64,000 bases of DNA. Origin: Bigelowiella natans CCMP2755. Lineage: Eukaryota; Cercozoa; Chlorarachniophyceae. The position numbers and the translations under genes are program-made. This document shows, in pieces, positions 59,073 through 64,000 of the stretch. Location: NCBI GenBank assembly GCA_000320545.1, contig ADNK01001927.1:129232-193231 (forward strand), in the 5' to 3' direction. The notes below the pieces were generated by a model. It worked only from the letters and a program-made list of their open reading frames with translations. It searched no databases and was not told the origin of the DNA. The stretch's first letter is position 1; every line of letters starts with the position of its first letter.

Positions 59073-61922
59073 CACATACATGCACATTTCGAAACGTTGG
59101 GTAGAAAGAAGGTGTCAAAATCAAAGTACACATTTGCACTGCTCATGCCGCTACACACACCTTCAGAGTACTGAGAAAATACTGGAAGATCAACGGCGAA
59201 AATTGCAAGCTGACCATTACGAAGAGCTACAACTGGAACGCGAAAATACTGAGGAATTAAAGATAAAGCTTGATAAGGTTGCTCATTATTCACTCACTAA
59301 CTTCGCACTTATTACTTCTTATGAGAGATGATGATCGTTCATGTAGACCACTACAATGTTTCACGAAAGTAGTTTGCATTAATTCTCATGAGGAATTTCA
59401 CAATTGTCAGGTTGTCGCAAAATTGAAAAGCTCTCATGAATCTGTGATAAGTGCAATGAAGGAAGAATACAAGAAGGAGGTGAAGTGAGCATGATGTCAA
59501 GACATGGCTATTCATTAATGATTACCAGCTTGGTCCAACACAAAAAAGACAAACTCCGCGTTTCTCTGACGTCGTGCAAATGTGCAATGTAATCAATTTC
59601 ATATTGTTCTTCAGACTGAAGATATGACAGCCCAAATCAAGGAATTCGACTCCAGAGTGTCTAAACTAAGGGGGGAGCACGAAAAAGTGATGACGCATTG
59701 TGAGCTGCTGCTGGCGAAAGGGAAGGGGGAATATGAGTTTAGAGTGGCATGGTTAATCACGTGTAATGGTGGTGAAGACGACGATTCACACCAAATGTTT
59801 CTTCTTCTCTCAATCTTTGACACATTCTTCTTCGTTGATATCCAGGCTCTTACAGAAGCTCAAAAGCAAAATGAAGAACGATTACTTGTACTTCAGAAAA
59901 AAATCAAAGCACAAGCAGCCAATGCTAAGCAGCAAGAAGCAGCACTTACTGCACGTCTTGAGAAAAAAATCAGGAAGAATGAGAACGAAATGCAGTCCAA
60001 AATGGAAAATTTGAAGGAGGAACATGCACAGGTGTCTCTCAATCGTATTTACATGATATCTATTCATTTTTGCTGAATGCAGTGATAGTAATAGACCAAG
60101 ATGGCTCTACATCATGTCGTATAAACTTGCTTGATCATCCTGCTCATTGTTGATTTATTCTCATCATGTTGTTGCAGGAGGTTCAGGAACTCAAAGCTGG
60201 TTTCGAGGCTTCAAGATCTGGAGACCAAGCAAAGGCAACACCAAAAGCTGTTGAAAGAAGAAGAAGAAGAAGAAAAAGGAGGAGAGGATCAAAATGCCAT
60301 AGTGTTCTTCCATTAATGTTCAAAGAAATTATCATTTCCTGCTCTCATTCCTTGATGGGGAAATACAACAACAAAATGTCTTCAAGCTAACTCTTGCATT
60401 TCACATAGGTTGAGGAAGTGATTGAAAAGGAGCGAGCACGCAATGAAAAGAAACTCAAGGCTCTAGAGAAGGTTTCGAACAAAACATATTATCACACTTG
60501 CTGCTTCTCCTCCTCCTCACACAATATCGTGTCGCTGATTCTATTCTAGTCGCAAGCTACTTCCATTAGGCTGCTATTTCAACATGTTGTTGTCGCTGAA
60601 CTCCCTCCTTATTGCTCGCATGCAATTCTTTTCCATCTAATGATGTAATGCACGCCATATTTCTCTAGGAATTAGAACTATCAAAAAAGGAGAGTTTGAT
60701 TGCCATGGAGAAAGCTACCAACCGCTGGAACGATGACAAGAAGCGATACGACACCGAGTTGAACGCCACGAAGACATTGCTACGAGATGAGGTTACCACT
60801 GACTGCCATGCATTTTGCAATTTTGTTTTAATATTTCGGTTTCTTCTATCACACAGGTAAAGAGATGCCGAAAATTGTTGGAAGAGGAGAAGATCAAGTG
60901 CCGCAAGACTACTTCAGAGGCACTGAATGCTTGCGAAAAGAAGCATGAGATGGCGCTACAAAAAGCAAAAGAAGAAGCTGAAAGAATACGAAGAGAAGAT
61001 GCACACCAGGCCGGGAAAAGGGAGGCAAAGGTAAAAAGATCATGGTAGTAGTGCACGTAGTGGATGAATAACATGTCGTCATCGTCGCAAAACTCAACAA
61101 CAAAAAACAACAACAAAAACAAAAACCAAACCAAGCAACCAAGCAAGCAACCGGTGCCATTTATACCATGTTTCCTCACTCTCCTCCTCCTGCCTGTTGC
61201 AGTCGCTTTTTTCACTCATTATTCTTATTGTTGTTATTATTATTATTTCCATCCTCCTCTTTCTAGTTGAAATTGGAAAAGGAGGCCATAAAGACAGCGT
61301 GTGAGCAGAAGCTAAGGTAGCATTTGTGGACATCATAACATCGTCGTCTCTTGAAATACATACGATGTACTACTCACGCCAAAACAAATAGAACAGTTGA
61401 TGCTTCAAGAATCGTCTGTAGTATCAATATTCTTTCTTCTTCTTCTTAACACATGAATGAGAAAATGAAGACAGCAAAGATAGGTACTATATAACTGAGG
61501 TAGATGAACGTTTAGGGAGGAGAAGACTCGATTTGTGGCGGTCAGTACAGGGAACAAGAAAGCCCTTGATGAGGTGGTGGTGGTAGTAGTAGGAACTATC
61601 TCCGGCACACACACACACAATCAATCGACGATGTAAGAAGATTAATAAGGGAAGATTGATAGTAATATTACAGAAGCCTCAATAGGAGTAAAAGAGTTGT
61701 ATAGTTGATTATTAGAAACATCAGAATTATCAGCATTTCATTATCGTTCATTTCCATCTTCTTCATCTCAATTTACACAGGTCGTCTCAAAAGTCAATAC
61801 TATACATGCAGTTGAACTTAGCAAAAAGGAAGAGGTAGTGGTAGTAATAGTAGTAATAGTAGTAGTAGTAGTAGTAGTGGCAGTGGTAGTATTGTGTCCA
61901 CTATTAATAATCAGCCATCTGT

Positions 61923-61953
<31 letters not shown>

Positions 61954-62235
61954 AATAATGTCAGTAGTAGTTACTTACGGTATCAGGAGATTGATGATGA
62001 TGATGATGATGACGATAACGACAATCATCATCAAATATATGAGCATTGTTTCAACTTACAACAATCCTCCCACCCTTCCACGGCGTACGTCGTACTACAC
62101 GCTAATTTGTAATAATAATCACAGGAGATACGCTCTTTGAAAGCACAAGTGGTAAGTGCAAAAGATGATATTGCCGATCAACAAAATGCTTCACAAAAGG
62201 TGGGTAGGTAGGTAAGTAGGTAGGTAGGTTGGTAA

Positions 62236-62270
<35 letters not shown>

Positions 62271-63381
62271 TTTGCATCTTTAGTAGTAGTTGATTATGAT
62301 GAAAAGAGAGGAGAAGGAGGTCAACGACGATGATGACACAGTTTTAAATAGTAGCAGTAGTAGTAAAGTAGTAGTAGTAGGAGGAGGAGGAGGAGGTGTA
62401 AAGGATGGACAACGATGAGCTTGTTCACACTAAGGTGGAATTTGCATCCTTATCATCAGAATATACAGCAGTGTAAGGAAAAGCATGCGAATGAACTAAA
62501 GGTAACATATTATGATGAGGATGATGATGATTATGATGAGAACGCACACATATAGGGAAACATACGTACTACAAAATAATAGTATATTTAATATCAGAAG
62601 GGTTATTCATTTGAATCAAAGAGTACTTTAAATGTTTTTCCCCACACATACACGCGCACACATCATGTAGGAATATGATATTCAAATCGATGCAAAGATT
62701 AAGAAGATTTGCGATTCATACGAGATTGAGCTGAAAAAATACAAGGAAAACGATGCAAAACACGCTGCAAAACTAGAGGTATTATTGAGCTTCAACTCAG
62801 AAATTCTTTTTCTTCTTCTTCTTATTATTATTATTATGGTAATTTATGTGTGGTGTGGCGAGAGTATTATTGGGGATTTAGGCAGCAACGTCAGAATTAA
62901 GTCTATACATTGTATACCTACCTACTTCTTGGAATTATTATATACAGGACATAAACATATATCAGTCATTCATTCGTTCATATTTCTGTGTTTTGGCTCT
63001 TGTGATGGAAAGGATATGGAATCTGCAGTAGAAGCTAAAATTAAGACCCTAATTTCACGACATGAGGCTGAGATTCAGCAAATGAAAAGCGACTTTGAGG
63101 AGGAAAAAATAAAGCAGAATGCGGTATTATTAGATAGTTTTGCAGCAGCAGCTGTTGGCGAATATGGATTATCATCACAAGCATGAACGAATAAACGTAT
63201 GTTTAGGAGCATTCACAAATGACTCTCTTCCTACAAAATCGAATGCAAGATGTTGTTGTTGATGATCATGATGGTACCTTGGTGCTGCTAATTCCGTCAT
63301 CTCGTTATCATCAAAACGCAATCTCACCAACATCATCATTTTTTTCTTCTATTATCTATAATACATGCCGGTCTCATCTCC

Positions 63382-63419
<38 letters not shown>

Positions 63420-64000
63420 TAGGAACTAGCTGTGATGGCTAAGAAACTAAGCGGTACACGGAAGGAAACTGAGGTGAATGATCTCTGCATACTGAATGCT
63501 TGATCGCTTATGATGATGATGATGATGATGATGATGAAGATGAAGAGGAGGAAGAGGAGGAGGAGGAATTGACGACGATGGAAGGAAGCAGTGGTGGCTG
63601 CTGCAGATGATGATGAGGATGATGAGGATGATAGTCTTGTAATAATACACGCATAATACTATACATAATAGGAGGCTCATCAGAAAGAGCTTAAGGGTGT
63701 GAAATCTTCAGAGAGAAGTCGGAGATTGAAGGTGGGGAGGGGGCTGCATCTCCATCATCATCACCACACCACCATACACACACGATGATGTCTTCATACT
63801 TGTTTAAACACAAATAAATGAATGTGATGATGAACTGCAAGGGAGGAGAGGAGGAGGAGGAGGAGGAGGAGGAGGAGGAGGAGGAGGAAGGGGATATTAT
63901 ACGAAACCATCCAAAAGTCATCACACATTACAACAAATGTATGTGCATCATAGCACCATGCTATCATGATCTTCTCCTCCCATTCCTCCTCCTCCTCGAA
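55864..64000 (+). CDS. Long coiled-coil protein, about 30 short exons, runs off the window
   Basis: The start MFRFGKSKNKSEKQLEVLNDQ (55864-55926) is followed by exons 56041-56088, 56159-56261, 56447-56493 and 56941-57022, then about 27 more, to at least 63672-63732. Almost every exon encodes 10 to 55 residues of charged helix, for example LKDRLRKQASETRKKEREIKL near 57660, KLNAQIAELRKSEEKTAAKN near 58850, KKIKAQAANAKQQEAALTAR near 59900, and LISRHEAEIQQMKSDFEEEK near 63050. Most introns are phase 0, so exons behave as interchangeable coil segments. Joins among 57153-57485 are ambiguous. No globular domain is visible. Centrosomal, ciliary, Golgi-tether and motor-tail proteins all fit; I cannot choose. 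The 3' end lies beyond the window. Confidence 0.72.
56568..56677. repeat. Intronic tandem duplication, 55-bp unit x2
   Basis: Two adjacent copies begin cattactactcgtg and run through gtgctctacatagattac to cagatcagatcttgac. They differ at two or three bases. They lie in the intron between 56493 and 56941 of the coiled-coil gene. Confidence 0.9.
56752..56832. repeat. Intronic (TA)n-(GA)n microsatellite
   Basis: A TA array joins a GA array in the same intron as the 55-bp duplication. Confidence 0.9.
57765..57847. repeat. Intronic (CA)n-(TA)n-(TG)n self-complementary block
   Basis: A CA array, a TA array and a TG array follow each other, so the whole block can fold on itself. It occupies most of the short intron between exons near 57660-57732 and 57857-57924. 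Confidence 0.88.
58961..59070. repeat. Intronic (CT)n...(GA)n inverted repeat
   Basis: A CT array and a GA array about 30 bases apart are complementary. They lie in the intron just before the exon starting at 59168. Mirror-symmetric purine tracts of this type can also form triplex DNA. Confidence 0.88.
63840..63892. repeat. (GGA)n tract
   Basis: A GAG/GGA trinucleotide array lies in the last intron visible of the coiled-coil gene. No exon is recognised after about 63732. Confidence 0.85.

Overview
This is nuclear DNA from an intron-rich unicellular eukaryote. Genes are split by GT-AG introns, mostly about 70 to 400 bp, and exon reading phases agree across almost every junction I could test. 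Microsatellites fill the introns and spacers. A CCDC40-type axonemal ruler protein shows that the organism makes motile cilia or flagella at some stage. A GABA-B-like class C receptor, an RGS-containing kinase and a Churchill zinc-binding protein fit a free-living flagellate or amoeboflagellate. I cannot place the lineage; a rhizarian such as a chlorarachniophyte is only a guess. All gene models were spliced by hand from reading frame, splice signals and phase.

Layout. 1-557: 3' end of a non-LTR retrotransposon. 1.1-1.7 kb (-): small two-exon gene. 2.5-5.8 kb (-): tail-anchored proline-rich/acidic protein. 7.7-11.0 kb (+): unrecognised multi-exon gene. 11.0-12.5 kb: CATG/TGCA-rich non-genic island. 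12.5-13.8 kb (-): CAP-domain protein. 14.0-15.3 kb (-): PUB-domain protein. 16.1-19.0 kb (+): EF-hand protein with a likely mitochondrial presequence. 19.0-21.7 kb: second island with a degraded LINE. 22.3-28.3 kb (+): ankyrin-CaMK-RGS-PH-DEP-PH kinase. 28.3-29.2 kb: island. 29.4-30.3 kb (-): Churchill homologue, head to head with CCDC40 (+, 30.3-37.1 kb). 37.1-38.7 kb: island holding a short LINE insertion with a target-site duplication. 38.7-42.3 kb (-): class C GPCR. 43.1-45.0 kb (+): small multi-pass membrane protein, partly resolved. 45.8-55.4 kb (-): protein of more than 2,200 residues with a PDZ domain and long low-complexity tracts. 55.9 kb to the end (+): long coiled-coil protein that runs off the window.

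How the parts fit. The kinase combines an RGS domain with a kinase and PH domains, as G-protein-coupled-receptor kinases do, but adds ankyrin repeats and a DEP domain. It lies about 10 kb from a GABA-B-type receptor whose tail ends in a coiled coil. A functional link between them is inference. The CATG/TGCA-rich islands, two of which contain LINE debris, separate the genes and probably mark decayed mobile DNA. No rRNA, tRNA, CRISPR array or bacterial-type feature was seen.
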